A DNA stretch of 64,000 nt from positions 124,001 to 188,000 of the forward strand of contig NZ_KI912458.1 in NCBI RefSeq assembly GCF_000518605.1, in the 5' to 3' direction. Positions 56,125 to 64,000 of this stretch are shown piece by piece. This stretch comes from Shewanella fidelis ATCC BAA-318. GTDB taxonomy: Bacteria; Pseudomonadota; Gammaproteobacteria; Enterobacterales; Shewanellaceae. How positions within the stretch are numbered: the stretch's first letter is position 1; each line of letters opens with the position of its first letter. Made by a program: the position numbers and the translations under genes. The notes below the pieces were generated by a model, which saw nothing but the letters and a program-made list of their open reading frames with translations, searched no databases and was not told the origin of the DNA.

Positions 56125-56157
56125 TTAAAGCTGAAACAGAGTTTTCAGCTTTTTTAT
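56125..56157 (+). terminator. Terminator after the acyl-CoA synthetase gene
   Basis: AAAGCTGAAA / TTTTCAGCTTT hairpin followed by TTTTATT. Confidence 0.75.
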
Positions 56158-56343
56158 TGCCAATAGGAAAAGTAGATTGCAACGATTTATTAACTCCTAA
56201 GTCTTTATCTGGTAATTAAGTTACCAAACTCTGTATAATCACTAACAAAATTAGACCTATCATCTCAATGTTTAACAGCAATTATTGTTGTGTATAAAAA
56301 ATAATTGATAGGTAATTCTCTGTGACCTACGGAATTAATCTAT

Positions 56344-57882
56344 ATGAATAACCAAAATCAGCTTTATGATATCGGTGTTATAGGTTTAGGTGTAATGGGT
56401 AAAAACCTTGCACTTAATATAGCGGATAACCAGTACAGGGTTGCTGCGTTTGATCTTGATGAACTCAAAGTAAAAGAGACTGTTCGACAAGAAGAACTCG
56501 AACGGAAACAATACTTAAAACACCTTACTCAAGCTCGAATACTTGGCTGTAACAATCTTTCTGAACTGTTGTCCAGTTTAGAAAAACCACGTATTTTGTT
56601 GCTTTCAGTACCTGCTGGTGCACCCGTCGATGGTGTGTGCGAGTCGTTAATTGAAGCGGGAATCGAAAGTGACGATATCGTTATCGATACCGGAAATAGC
56701 CTTTGGACTGATACCGTTGATCGTGAGCTAAGTTACAATCAAGACTTTCATTTCTTTAGTTGTGCAGTGTCAGGTGGTGAAGTCGGTGCCCGTTTTGGGC
56801 CTTCTTTGATGCCAAGCGGTAGCTTGACGGCTTGGAGTCGAATTGAACCAATCTGGCAGGCAATTGCAGCGAAAGTGGATACAAAGACTGGTTTACCTAT
56901 TGAGCGATTTGAACCAGGCAATCCGGTTACTGAAGGAGAGCCTTGTACCACTTATATTGGACCTGCAGGTTCCGGTCATTATGTCAAAATGGTGCATAAC
57001 GGGATTGAATATGCTGACATGCAGCTCATCTGTGAAGCTTATCACCTGCTGAGCCAAGGTTTAGGCCTTAGTGCTAGCGAAGTGGGTGATGTGTTTGAAC
57101 GTTGGAATAAAGGCAGTTTAAATAGTTACTTAATGGAGATTAGTGCCGATGTACTAAAACAGGCAGATCCATTAACAGCTGCACCTTTGGTCGAAATGAT
57201 CTTAGATAAAGCGGGTCAAAAAGGCACTGGACTATGGACAGCCGTAAGCAGCCTACAAATAGGTTGCCCAGCGCCAACTATTGCTGAAGCGGTTTATGCA
57301 AGGGCAGTGAGTACTCAAAAAACGCAAAGGCAACAATTGAGTAAGTTGCTTGCTGGCCCAAGCCTTTCTCTGAGTAGCGAACTCGATAAGCAAGCTTTTA
57401 TTGATCAACTGGAACATGCCCTTTATTGCGCCAAGGTTAGTTGTTACGCTCAAGGCTTCCAATTAATGGCGATGCAAGCAAAAGAGATGGGTTGGCAGTT
57501 AGACTTTGCTGAGATTGCCAAGATCTGGCGAGCCGGTTGTATTATTCGCGCCACCTTCTTGCAATCAATTACTCAAGCTTATCAGCAAGATAGTGAATTA
57601 GAAAACCTATTAATGGCTGATGTGTTTGCTAAACAACTATCAGCTAAACAGGATGATTGGCGCATTGCTGTTTCACAAGCAGTGATGAGTGGAGTGCCTG
57701 TCCCCTGTATTAGCTCGGCGCTCGCTTATTATGATAGCTATCGCAGTTCAGTTTTACCGGCTAACTTATTGCAAGGCCAGCGTGATTACTTTGGTGCTCA
57801 CACGTTTGAGCGTACCGATAAGCCAGCAGGTGAAAAATACCACCTTAACTGGAGCAGTGACCGCAAGCTAAATAAGCTGTAA
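56344..57882 (+). CDS. gnd: 6-phosphogluconate dehydrogenase (decarboxylating), long form
   Basis: A 512-residue NADP-dependent enzyme of the oxidative pentose phosphate pathway. The dinucleotide motif is IGVIGLGVMGKNLALN (9-24). The substrate region has CAVSGGEVGARFGPSLMPSG and MVHNGIEYADMQLICE (Lys/Asn/Glu of the active site). The C-terminal part includes ILDKAGQKGTGLWTA and CIIRATFLQ. It is some 40 residues longer than the 468-residue enteric enzyme, as is usual for Shewanella-type Gnd. It is monocistronic and ends at the bidirectional terminator. Confidence 0.95.
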   Translation: MNNQNQLYDIGVIGLGVMGKNLALNIADNQYRVAAFDLDELKVKETVRQEELERKQYLKHLTQARILGCNNLSELLSSLEKPRILLLSVPAGAPVDGVCESLIEAGIESDDIVIDTGNSLWTDTVDRELSYNQDFHFFSCAVSGGEVGARFGPSLMPSGSLTAWSRIEPIWQAIAAKVDTKTGLPIERFEPGNPVTEGEPCTTYIGPAGSGHYVKMVHNGIEYADMQLICEAYHLLSQGLGLSASEVGDVFERWNKGSLNSYLMEISADVLKQADPLTAAPLVEMILDKAGQKGTGLWTAVSSLQIGCPAPTIAEAVYARAVSTQKTQRQQLSKLLAGPSLSLSSELDKQAFIDQLEHALYCAKVSCYAQGFQLMAMQAKEMGWQLDFAEIAKIWRAGCIIRATFLQSITQAYQQDSELENLLMADVFAKQLSAKQDDWRIAVSQAVMSGVPVPCISSALAYYDSYRSSVLPANLLQGQRDYFGAHTFERTDKPAGEKYHLNWSSDRKLNKL

Positions 57883-57911
57883 TTGGTATAAGCAAAAAAT
57901 ACGACACCTAC

Positions 57912-57941
57912 AAAAAAGCCTATCATTTGATAGGCTTTTTT
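57912..57941. terminator. Bidirectional terminator between gnd and menA
   Basis: AAAAAAGCCTATCA / TGATAGGCTTTTTT, a perfect palindrome that terminates both convergent genes. Confidence 0.9.
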
Positions 57942-57954
57942 GATTTTAATAAGA

Positions 57955-58839
57955 TTAACCGAGCAAAATATCGATCAGCAAGCCCGCACTGAATAGGGCA
58001 CTAAATATCATAGTCAGTTTTGCCGTGCGGCCGAGCAGTGGGTTTAATGCTGCACCTTTTACTTCATTAAAATCGCGGCTTAGGTTTCTCGCCATTATAA
58101 ACGCAAGGCCGGCTAATAATACCGGGATCCCCGGTAATGCTCCCATAAAGAAGCCGGCGATAATGATAGCAAACGGCAAATACACAAAGCTTTGATAGAA
58201 AATGCGCGATTGCTCTAGCCCCATGCGCACCGCAAGTGTTTTCTTGCCCGCCTTGATATCTGTTTCCATATCACGGGTGTTATTGACTAACATGATTGCA
58301 GCGTTGAGAAAGCCGATGGCAGAGCCTAATAACCACGCACTGGTTGCAGTATCACCAGCCTGTAGGAAATAACTGCCCACAACCGCAACAAGACCAAAGA
58401 ATACAAATGCGGCAACTTCACCTAAACCATGGGAGGCCAGAGGGTATGGGCCGCCGCTATATCCTAGTGCGCCAAGTATTGCAGCTGCCGCTAAAAAGGC
58501 TATCACAATGCCGCCGTGGTAGATCAAAAACGAACCAACGATCAATGCTAAAACTAAACATAAAATCATTGCATTACGCACGGTGGTAGGGCTAAGCATT
58601 CCACTTTGTGTCACACGCACAGGCCCTAAACGCTCTTCAGTATCTACGCCGCTTTTAAAGTCAAAGTAGTCGTTAGCTAGATTTACTGCAATTTGTAGTA
58701 ACAAGGCACATAGCATTGAAATTACAGCAATAAATGAGCTGAATTGCTCTAGCTGTAATGCCAGTACATTACCAACCAATAGTGGTCCAATCGCCGCAGG
58801 CAAGGTGCGTGGGCGTATGGCAAGTATCCAAGGATTCAT
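57955..58839 (-). CDS. menA: 1,4-dihydroxy-2-naphthoate octaprenyltransferase
   Basis: A 294-residue UbiA-superfamily membrane prenyltransferase with about nine membrane helices. The first Asp-rich motif is NDYFDFKSGVDTEERLGPVR and the second NNTRDMETDIKAGKKTLAVR, which is specific for MenA. It attaches the prenyl tail to DHNA, giving demethylmenaquinone. Menaquinone is the electron carrier to CymA and so feeds the DMSO and nitrite respiration genes in this window. It is monocistronic. Confidence 0.95.
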   Translation of the reverse strand: MNPWILAIRPRTLPAAIGPLLVGNVLALQLEQFSSFIAVISMLCALLLQIAVNLANDYFDFKSGVDTEERLGPVRVTQSGMLSPTTVRNAMILCLVLALIVGSFLIYHGGIVIAFLAAAAILGALGYSGGPYPLASHGLGEVAAFVFFGLVAVVGSYFLQAGDTATSAWLLGSAIGFLNAAIMLVNNTRDMETDIKAGKKTLAVRMGLEQSRIFYQSFVYLPFAIIIAGFFMGALPGIPVLLAGLAFIMARNLSRDFNEVKGAALNPLLGRTAKLTMIFSALFSAGLLIDILLG

Positions 58840-59164
58840 CGCTTATATTTACTTACAGAGGTTTACGTCAAAGAGGGATGACATAAAGATAAAAAGAATG
58901 AGCTATAGCATAGCAAATTTAACATCTGCTAAAAAGCGGATTTTGTTGCTGATAAAGTGGTCAAGTTAACACTTTTCTGTGTGTTAACTATTTTTCATTG
59001 TTAGGCTTTAATAAATTTGAACCAGCGCACATTGATAGTCACCCGTCTATGCAATATTGCACTTGCTAGTTTTGAAAGCGTGCTAATTCATTGTTTAGTA
59101 AGTTATTAATTAGTACTTTTATATTGCCATTTTTGAGATAAAGTTTGCTTAGGGGACCAACACT
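58840..59164. other. Divergent intergenic region menA / SDR
   Basis: A 325-base A/T-rich gap holding promoters for both genes. TTTACGTCAAAG (58862-58873) partly resembles the LiuR-type element but only as a half site. Nothing else is recognised. Confidence 0.4.
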
Positions 59165-60100
59165 ATGCGTTTTGAGGGACAAGTCGCCATAGTTACTGGG
59201 GCTGCATCTGGCTTAGGAAGAGCCTACTCCATAGCGCTTGCTGAGCGTGGTGCGAGAGTGATCCTTGTTGATAATGAGAGTGCTCAAACAGAAGGCGTTA
59301 GTGATAAACCCGTAATCAATATGGCACCTGAGTCTGGCCTTACATCTTGTTGTGAGGCGATAAAGGCGATTGGTGGTGAGTGCCAATCCTACAGTATTGA
59401 TGTTACCTGCTCAGATGATATTAGCGCTATGGTTGATAGTGTTATCGCCAGTTGGGGCAGGGTAGACATTTTAATCAACAATGCTGGAGTGCACCATCCC
59501 TGTGCCTTTGAACATATGAGTGTCGCAAGTTGGAAACATCAACTGGATGTTGATCTCAACGGTACTTTTTATATGACCAAGGCTGTGTGGCCGCATATGA
59601 CACGTCAAGGCTATGGCAGAATCGTTATGAGTGGTGCAAGTTCAATATATGGTGATATGCACGAAACTAGTTTTAGTGCCAGTAAGATGGCGGTTATCGG
59701 TCTGGTTAATAGTCTGCATTTAGAAGGTCAAGAGTACGGTATTGCTGTAAACAGTATTATTCCCCATGCTGTCACTGCTATGACAGCCGCCCATTTAGCG
59801 CCAGCAGTCAGACCACTATTTTCTAAAACAACGGTAACAGCAACCATGCTTTACCTATGCAGTTCTAAGTGTCCTTCTGGGCAGCATTTGCTGGCGGCTG
59901 CTGGCGGAATTAGTCATGCAGCTATGGTTGAGTTTTCACCCAGTCGTTTTAATGCTGAAGAGTGTACGCCAGAGGTGATTTGTGACCGTTGGTCTGACAT
60001 CTATAAGGCTAAGCCTGTGACAGTACATAAAAGTGGGGAAGCGCAAGTGTTGGCATGGGCAAAAGCCCAAGCCGATAAGCGTCATATCCCATTAGAATAA
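59165..60100 (+). CDS. SDR-family protein lacking the catalytic Tyr
   Basis: A 311-residue short-chain dehydrogenase/reductase-like protein. The cofactor motif TGAASGLG (11-18) and NNAG (105-108) are normal and Ser159/160 is present, but the YxxxK motif reads FSASK, with Phe170 in place of Tyr and Lys174 kept. The TTT codon is clear. It resembles the hydroxyacyl-CoA dehydrogenase half of multifunctional enzyme type 2. The C-terminal 50 residues (SPSRFNAEECTPEVICDRWSD) also recall that group. Either it is non-catalytic, or another residue replaces Tyr. AGGGGA lies before ATG 59165. It may take part in acyl-CoA metabolism with the tesB gene that follows. Confidence 0.8.
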   Translation: MRFEGQVAIVTGAASGLGRAYSIALAERGARVILVDNESAQTEGVSDKPVINMAPESGLTSCCEAIKAIGGECQSYSIDVTCSDDISAMVDSVIASWGRVDILINNAGVHHPCAFEHMSVASWKHQLDVDLNGTFYMTKAVWPHMTRQGYGRIVMSGASSIYGDMHETSFSASKMAVIGLVNSLHLEGQEYGIAVNSIIPHAVTAMTAAHLAPAVRPLFSKTTVTATMLYLCSSKCPSGQHLLAAAGGISHAAMVEFSPSRFNAEECTPEVICDRWSDIYKAKPVTVHKSGEAQVLAWAKAQADKRHIPLE

Positions 60101-60222
60101 GCTCAGCACTACAAAAAATCCGCAAAAGATAAGTCTGCTTTGTTGGTGATTAGCTAAAAGCTAGCAGGACTCACCGCTCTTGAGTTAAGCTTATTGCATA
60201 ATTAGTTGAGTGTTAGGTTGCA

Positions 60223-61089
60223 ATGAGCCAAGTTTTAAATGATTTACTCGCGTTACTTTCTTTAGAGCAAATTGAAGAAGGTCTATTTAGAGGGCAGAGC
60301 CAAGATTTAGGTTTTGGTCATGTGTTTGGTGGGCAAGTGATGGGGCAGGCGCTAAGCGCTGCTAAGCAAACTGTTAGCCCTGATCGCAAAGTACATTCAC
60401 TCCATTCCTACTTTTTGCGTGCAGGCGATGAAAAGCTGCCGATCGTATATGACGTTGAAATTATGCGTGATGGTGGTAGTTTCAGCGCTCGCAGAGTCAA
60501 AGCGATTCAAAAAGGTCGGCCTATCTTTTACATGACATGTTCATTTCAAACCGCAGAAGAAGGTTATCAGCATCAAGCTGTGATGCCAGATGTTCCCGGC
60601 CCTGAAGGTTTGTTAAATCAGCAAGAGCTAGCAATGACTTTGCGTGACAAGGTACCGTCAAAGGTACTTGAGAAGTTTATGGCTGATACACCTATTGAGA
60701 TGCGCCTTGTTAATCCAAGTGATCCGATAGCACCAAAACCAAGCGAGCCAATAAGGCATGTTTGGATCCGCGCTAATGGGCAAGTGCCTAATAATATGTG
60801 CGTTCACGATTATTTGCTTGCATATGCATCTGATTTTAACTTCTTGGTGACGGCAGCTCAGCCCCATGGCGTGTCGTTTTTAACGCCGGGTATGCGTATG
60901 GCGACAATTGATCATGCGATGTGGTTTCACCGTCCATTCGATTTGAGTCAGTGGTTGCTCTATAGCATTGAAAGTCCAAATGCTAGCGGTGGTCGTGGTT
61001 TTGTTAAAGGTCAATTCTTTAACCAGCAAGGTGAGCTTGTTGCATCGGCAACCCAAGAAGGGCTTATTCGGATGACAAAAAAAGACTAG
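60223..61089 (+). CDS. tesB: Acyl-CoA thioesterase II
   Basis: A 288-residue double-hotdog thioesterase: [85 protein letters not shown] and [20 protein letters not shown]. It has the complete TesB length. It hydrolyses acyl-CoA esters of medium and long chain. The YbaY-type gene lies just downstream, a neighbour pair also seen in E. coli. Confidence 0.95.
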   Translation: MSQVLNDLLALLSLEQIEEGLFRGQSQDLGFGHVFGGQVMGQALSAAKQTVSPDRKVHSLHSYFLRAGDEKLPIVYDVEIMRDGGSFSARRVKAIQKGRPIFYMTCSFQTAEEGYQHQAVMPDVPGPEGLLNQQELAMTLRDKVPSKVLEKFMADTPIEMRLVNPSDPIAPKPSEPIRHVWIRANGQVPNNMCVHDYLLAYASDFNFLVTAAQPHGVSFLTPGMRMATIDHAMWFHRPFDLSQWLLYSIESPNASGGRGFVKGQFFNQQGELVASATQEGLIRMTKKD

Positions 61090-61126
61090 TTAGAGATAAA
61101 TGATTTGGGGAAATAGGATCAAGATT

Positions 61127-61525
61127 ATGATTTCAATGATGAAAAAAAGCATAGTATTGTTATGTGTCATGCTACTTAGCGCATGCGTTACTGTAGAAGA
61201 AAAACCTCCTGTGGTGATAAATGGTGCTGCGGGATATTTAGAAAGATTGGCGCTACCACAAGGTAGTGCGATCACGATTGCGATTATTGATTTAGATACA
61301 CCGGGTGTAATTATTGCACAAAAGAGTTTTGATATTGTCAGAGCGCCAGTACCGTTTAAGTTCTTACTACCAGCAGACAGCATTGATAGCAGTGTGAATT
61401 ACGGTGTAGTAGCAATGATCCAGTATCAAGGACAGGTGATCTTCCAAACCTATGATCGTTTTCCGGTGATAAATAATAATAAATACACCACTGAAGTATT
61501 GATGAAAGCGGTGCCTGCACCTTAA
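61127..61525 (+). CDS. YbaY-type lipoprotein
   Basis: A 132-residue lipoprotein (lipobox LLSAC). The mature part (VINGAAGYLERLALPQGSAI, then VIIAQKSFDIVRAPVPFKFL) resembles YbaY/YscW-type small lipoproteins, whose task is unclear. ATG 61127 is preferred (AGGATCAAG before it); 61136 and 61139 are also possible. It lies 37 bases after tesB. Confidence 0.78.
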   Translation: MISMMKKSIVLLCVMLLSACVTVEEKPPVVINGAAGYLERLALPQGSAITIAIIDLDTPGVIIAQKSFDIVRAPVPFKFLLPADSIDSSVNYGVVAMIQYQGQVIFQTYDRFPVINNNKYTTEVLMKAVPAP

Positions 61526-61547
61526 ATCTTTACCAGTGATAATCTAG

Positions 61548-61570
61548 AAAAGGAGCTTAGGCTCCTTTTT
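61548..61570 (+). terminator. Terminator after the YbaY-type gene
   Basis: AAAAGGAGC / GCTCCTTTT around TTAG, followed by TTATT. It lies close upstream of the next gene. Confidence 0.8.
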
Positions 61571-61596
61571 ATTTGTCCATGGTTTGAGTGAATAAC

Positions 61597-62226
61597 ATGA
61601 TTGTTGACTTTATGAAGCTACAGCGAGATGAAAATGGTTGTCGGCGGCTGATCATAGATTGGCTGTTGGCCGATAACCAGCGCATGCAAGCGCTGCAGGT
61701 TGCAGAGCAGATGCTGCTCAATGACTGGATGCTCGCTGCAGGGTTTGTACGTAATTTGGTGTGGGATAAGCTGCACGGGCTACAAACACCACTGAATGAT
61801 ATAGACCTCATCTATTTTGACTTAAGTGATATCACTGTTGAGCGTGACAAGGCGATTGAAGCTGAATTAAAACGGATTGCACCTAGGCTTCCATGGTCAG
61901 TGAAGAACCAAGCAAGAATGCATCTACGTAATGGTCATTCACAATATCAATCCAGTGTTGACGCAATGAGCTATTGGCCTGAAGTGCAAACGGCTGTGGC
62001 TGTAAGTTGTCAATCAGGCGTTTTAGCCGATGTTGAATCGAACGCAATCAAGGAGTTAAATTTAACTCATAAATTAACCTTGCATACGCCGTTTTCGTTA
62101 ACTTGTTTATTTGAGTTTGCGATTAAGCACAATAGCAAATCGGCTTATGAATTGTTTGAACAACGAGTGAAAAATAAGCGCTGGTTGCAAACCTACCCGA
62201 AGCTGCGAGATAATAAAAACTGGTGA
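61597..62226 (+). CDS. Nucleotidyltransferase-like family protein
   Basis: A 209-residue protein of the COG3575-type nucleotidyltransferase family: LLNDWMLAAGFVRNLVWDKL, then LNDIDLIYFDL (the DxD-like metal pair), KNQARMHLRNGHSQYQSSVD and AMSYWPE. The family is predicted to transfer nucleotides but has no proven target. The start could be the GTG at 61588; the ATG is taken for the weak GAG upstream. Complete length. Confidence 0.78.
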   Translation: MIVDFMKLQRDENGCRRLIIDWLLADNQRMQALQVAEQMLLNDWMLAAGFVRNLVWDKLHGLQTPLNDIDLIYFDLSDITVERDKAIEAELKRIAPRLPWSVKNQARMHLRNGHSQYQSSVDAMSYWPEVQTAVAVSCQSGVLADVESNAIKELNLTHKLTLHTPFSLTCLFEFAIKHNSKSAYELFEQRVKNKRWLQTYPKLRDNKNW

Positions 62227-62381
62227 ACTTATGAGCGCCGCTGAAGTTACGCATTATAGTGAGTAACGGTAGCGATATGGGATTTTAGCCTTAGCTCGAT
62301 GTTGGTTTGCTGGCAACCTTTTTAGATTGCTGACTGCCTATAGTTCGGATTTGAGACTTGTTGTAAATGGTGGCGTAATCG

Positions 62382-63116
62382 ATGGAACCTTATCTTGATG
62401 CGATTAAAGAGATTAAAGAGTTAGCTGACGCAGAAGAGATCCATCGGGTTGATGATGTGTCTATCTATTTAGAACGTTTTACCGATCTGGACCTCATTGC
62501 GACTGGGATCTACGCCGAAGTATATGAGATGCCGGGGGAGCCAGATAAAGTTGTTAAGCTATGCAACAGTAAAATTGACGGCTATTACCTGTTTGCACGT
62601 TGGTGCATGCGTCCTGAAAATCAAGATAACCCCCATGTTCCTACCATTCATAGAGAAGATACTGTCGAACTCAGTAGTGGCAGAATCGTACGTTTTTATG
62701 TGATGGAACGACTTGAAGACATTAGCGACGATGGCACAGAGCCTACGCGGCCAAGCCACTTCCATGATTATGACTTTGGCAAGCTATGGGGCACCTTACG
62801 CACCTTAACTTTGCCTTTCGCGGATCCTAAAAAGCAGTTTAATGAGCAGATACAAACGGCTGATGAGTTTGTTGAGCAGATCCAAGAGCCGCGCTCACAT
62901 TTTTATATGAATGCTGACGAGCGCAAACCTGTGGTGATTGATGATCAGATTATTGATGATCATGAAGCGCTACTTAACACCTTGTTTGAGGTGCTGAGCT
63001 TTGTTGATGAACATGGGGTAATGGATCTGCATGGTGGTAACTATATGCTCAGAGGCGATACCATAGTTATTACCGATCCGATTTCTCACAAATATGCCAA
63101 TCCGACAGCTAGTTAA
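62382..63116 (+). CDS. Protein-kinase-fold protein of unknown role
   Basis: A 244-residue protein with kinase landmarks: a glycine-loop-like GIYAEVYEM (42-50), a Lys in KVVKLC (Lys59), a hinge-like FYVMERLEDI, a catalytic-loop-like MDLHGGNYMLR (Asp215, Asn220) and TDP (231-233) where kinases have DFG. The overall arrangement suggests a small, atypical kinase. No membrane segment. The neighbours give no clue to its substrate. The family is not recognised by name. Confidence 0.65.
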   Translation: MEPYLDAIKEIKELADAEEIHRVDDVSIYLERFTDLDLIATGIYAEVYEMPGEPDKVVKLCNSKIDGYYLFARWCMRPENQDNPHVPTIHREDTVELSSGRIVRFYVMERLEDISDDGTEPTRPSHFHDYDFGKLWGTLRTLTLPFADPKKQFNEQIQTADEFVEQIQEPRSHFYMNADERKPVVIDDQIIDDHEALLNTLFEVLSFVDEHGVMDLHGGNYMLRGDTIVITDPISHKYANPTAS

Positions 63117-63187
63117 ACGCATTTATCTATCGGGAAAGTAAATAGCTTTGTGAGTTATGAGATCCACATCCTTGTGAGTCGCAAAGT

Positions 63188-64000
63188 TTACTGACTACAA
63201 AGCCTTGTGTTGGCTGTTAGTAATGGGCCTACAATGCGTGGTAACACGCCTTGAAGCTTAGAAATGGCAACGCCATAGTTAGTTATAGGTACATTTCTGC
63301 GTTCACACTCTCTGATCCGCCTTAGCATTTCTGTACGGTTAAACATACAGGCACCGCAGTGTATAACAAGCGTATATTGCTCTAAGTCTTCAGGAAAGTC
63401 ATGGCCGCTAAGTACGTCAAAGCTTACATCTTTGCCGCTATATTTGCGGATCCAGTTAGGTAACTTTACTCTACCAATATCATCTTCTTGCACGTTATGG
63501 CTGCAAGCTTCGCAAATAAGAATTTTACTGCCATCGGTTAGATTGTCTAAGGTATTTGCCCCTGAAACCATAGGCGAAAGATCACCTTTAAAGCGTGCGA
63601 ATAAAGTTGAAAATGTGGTTAATGGAATAGACTCAGGCACCAAGCTTGCGACCTGTTTTATCACTTGCGCATCGGAAATAATCAAAGCCGGCGGGTTAAC
63701 AAGAGAGGCTAATAATTGCTGCAGTTGTGACTCTTTTACCACTGTTGCTATAGCGTTATTGTCGAGCGCTTCTCTTAATACTTGCACTTGTGGCAGGATC
63801 AATCTGCCGGTAGGCGCTGCAGTGTCGATGGGGACTACACATAGGATATGTGCACCATTAGTATAAAGATCTGCAGCAATATTGGCTTTGGCGGTCAATT
63901 CTGCAGGCATATATTCAGCAATGAGCTGTTTTAATTGACTCGTACCATATCGTTTACTTGCCGATACACTGATATGAGGCAGATTATTGAGCTGACAAAA
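63188..64000 (-). CDS. hydF: HydF, [FeFe]-hydrogenase maturation GTPase, C-terminal part
   Basis: An open frame of 271 codons that continues past base 64000 (upstream part missing). An internal Met at 63910 is not the start, since the frame stays open. ISVSASKRYG upstream of that Met is the GTPase G5 motif. The C-terminal FeS domain has CSHNVQEDDIGRVKLPNWI and HCGACMFNRTEM, matching the CxH...HCxxC signature of HydF, the scaffold on which the 2Fe subcluster is built before transfer to HydA. The C-terminus appears complete. Confidence 0.9.
   Translation of the reverse strand, partial: FCQLNNLPHISVSASKRYGTSQLKQLIAEYMPAELTAKANIAADLYTNGAHILCVVPIDTAAPTGRLILPQVQVLREALDNNAIATVVKESQLQQLLASLVNPPALIISDAQVIKQVASLVPESIPLTTFSTLFARFKGDLSPMVSGANTLDNLTDGSKILICEACSHNVQEDDIGRVKLPNWIRKYSGKDVSFDVLSGHDFPEDLEQYTLVIHCGACMFNRTEMLRRIRECERRNVPITNYGVAISKLQGVLPRIVGPLLTANTRLCSQ

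Noticed and set aside
58862..58873. LiuR site before menA
   Set aside because: Only half of the palindrome is present, and menA is not expected in that regulon.
1..64000. CRISPR arrays, rRNA and tRNA genes
   Set aside because: I saw no spaced repeat arrays, no tRNA-type cloverleaf sequence and no rRNA sequence in the window.

Overview
The window reads as chromosomal DNA of a marine, metal- or sulfoxide-respiring gammaproteobacterium, most likely Shewanella. The evidence is a dmsE-dmsF-dmsA-dmsB-dmsG set for outer-surface DMSO respiration, a stand-alone nrfA pentaheme nitrite reductase, a liuR-liuABCDE-scoAB leucine degradation block followed by gnd and menA, and moderate G+C with A/T-rich intergenic DNA. 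No rRNA, tRNA, CRISPR, transposase or integrase was seen. The genus call rests on remembered gene order and protein families, not on a search.

Left part (1-13.4 kb): the start of trmO with rcsF, a two-gene amidohydrolase operon, an hns gene broken by a 14-bp tandem duplication, etfBA, a lysine riboswitch in front of an NhaC-family transporter (so probably a lysine carrier), an M3 oligopeptidase lipoprotein and thymidine kinase.

Middle-left (13.6-28.9 kb) is a more variable region. Three paralogous membrane proteins of DUF3137-like type surround a LemA gene. They are followed by two GNAT acetyltransferases, an alpha/beta hydrolase and a run of secreted proteins of unknown role. One of these, a FISUMP-domain protein, sits in a 1.16-kb segment bounded by 53-bp perfect direct repeats that duplicate the 3' end of the neighbouring lipoprotein gene. 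Two copies of a dispersed intergenic repeat lie here and near 10 kb.

Middle (29.4-45 kb): the dms operon carries electrons through a decaheme cytochrome and a porin to a lipoprotein molybdoenzyme on the cell surface. Then come small genes (RidA, DUF805, unknowns), nrfA, and a minor-pilin operon (pilE, fimT, pilV, pilW and a 645-residue PilX-like protein with a bactofilin-like repeat body) that has no pilY1 in the window.

Right part (45-64 kb): the liu operon converts isovaleryl-CoA to acetoacetate and acetyl-CoA under the MerR regulator LiuR. A similar palindrome lies before etfBA, whose product takes electrons from the LiuA dehydrogenase. After these come a propionyl/acyl-CoA synthetase, gnd, menA, an SDR protein lacking the usual catalytic Tyr, tesB, a YbaY-type lipoprotein, a nucleotidyltransferase-like protein, a kinase-fold protein, and the 3' part of hydF running off the window.
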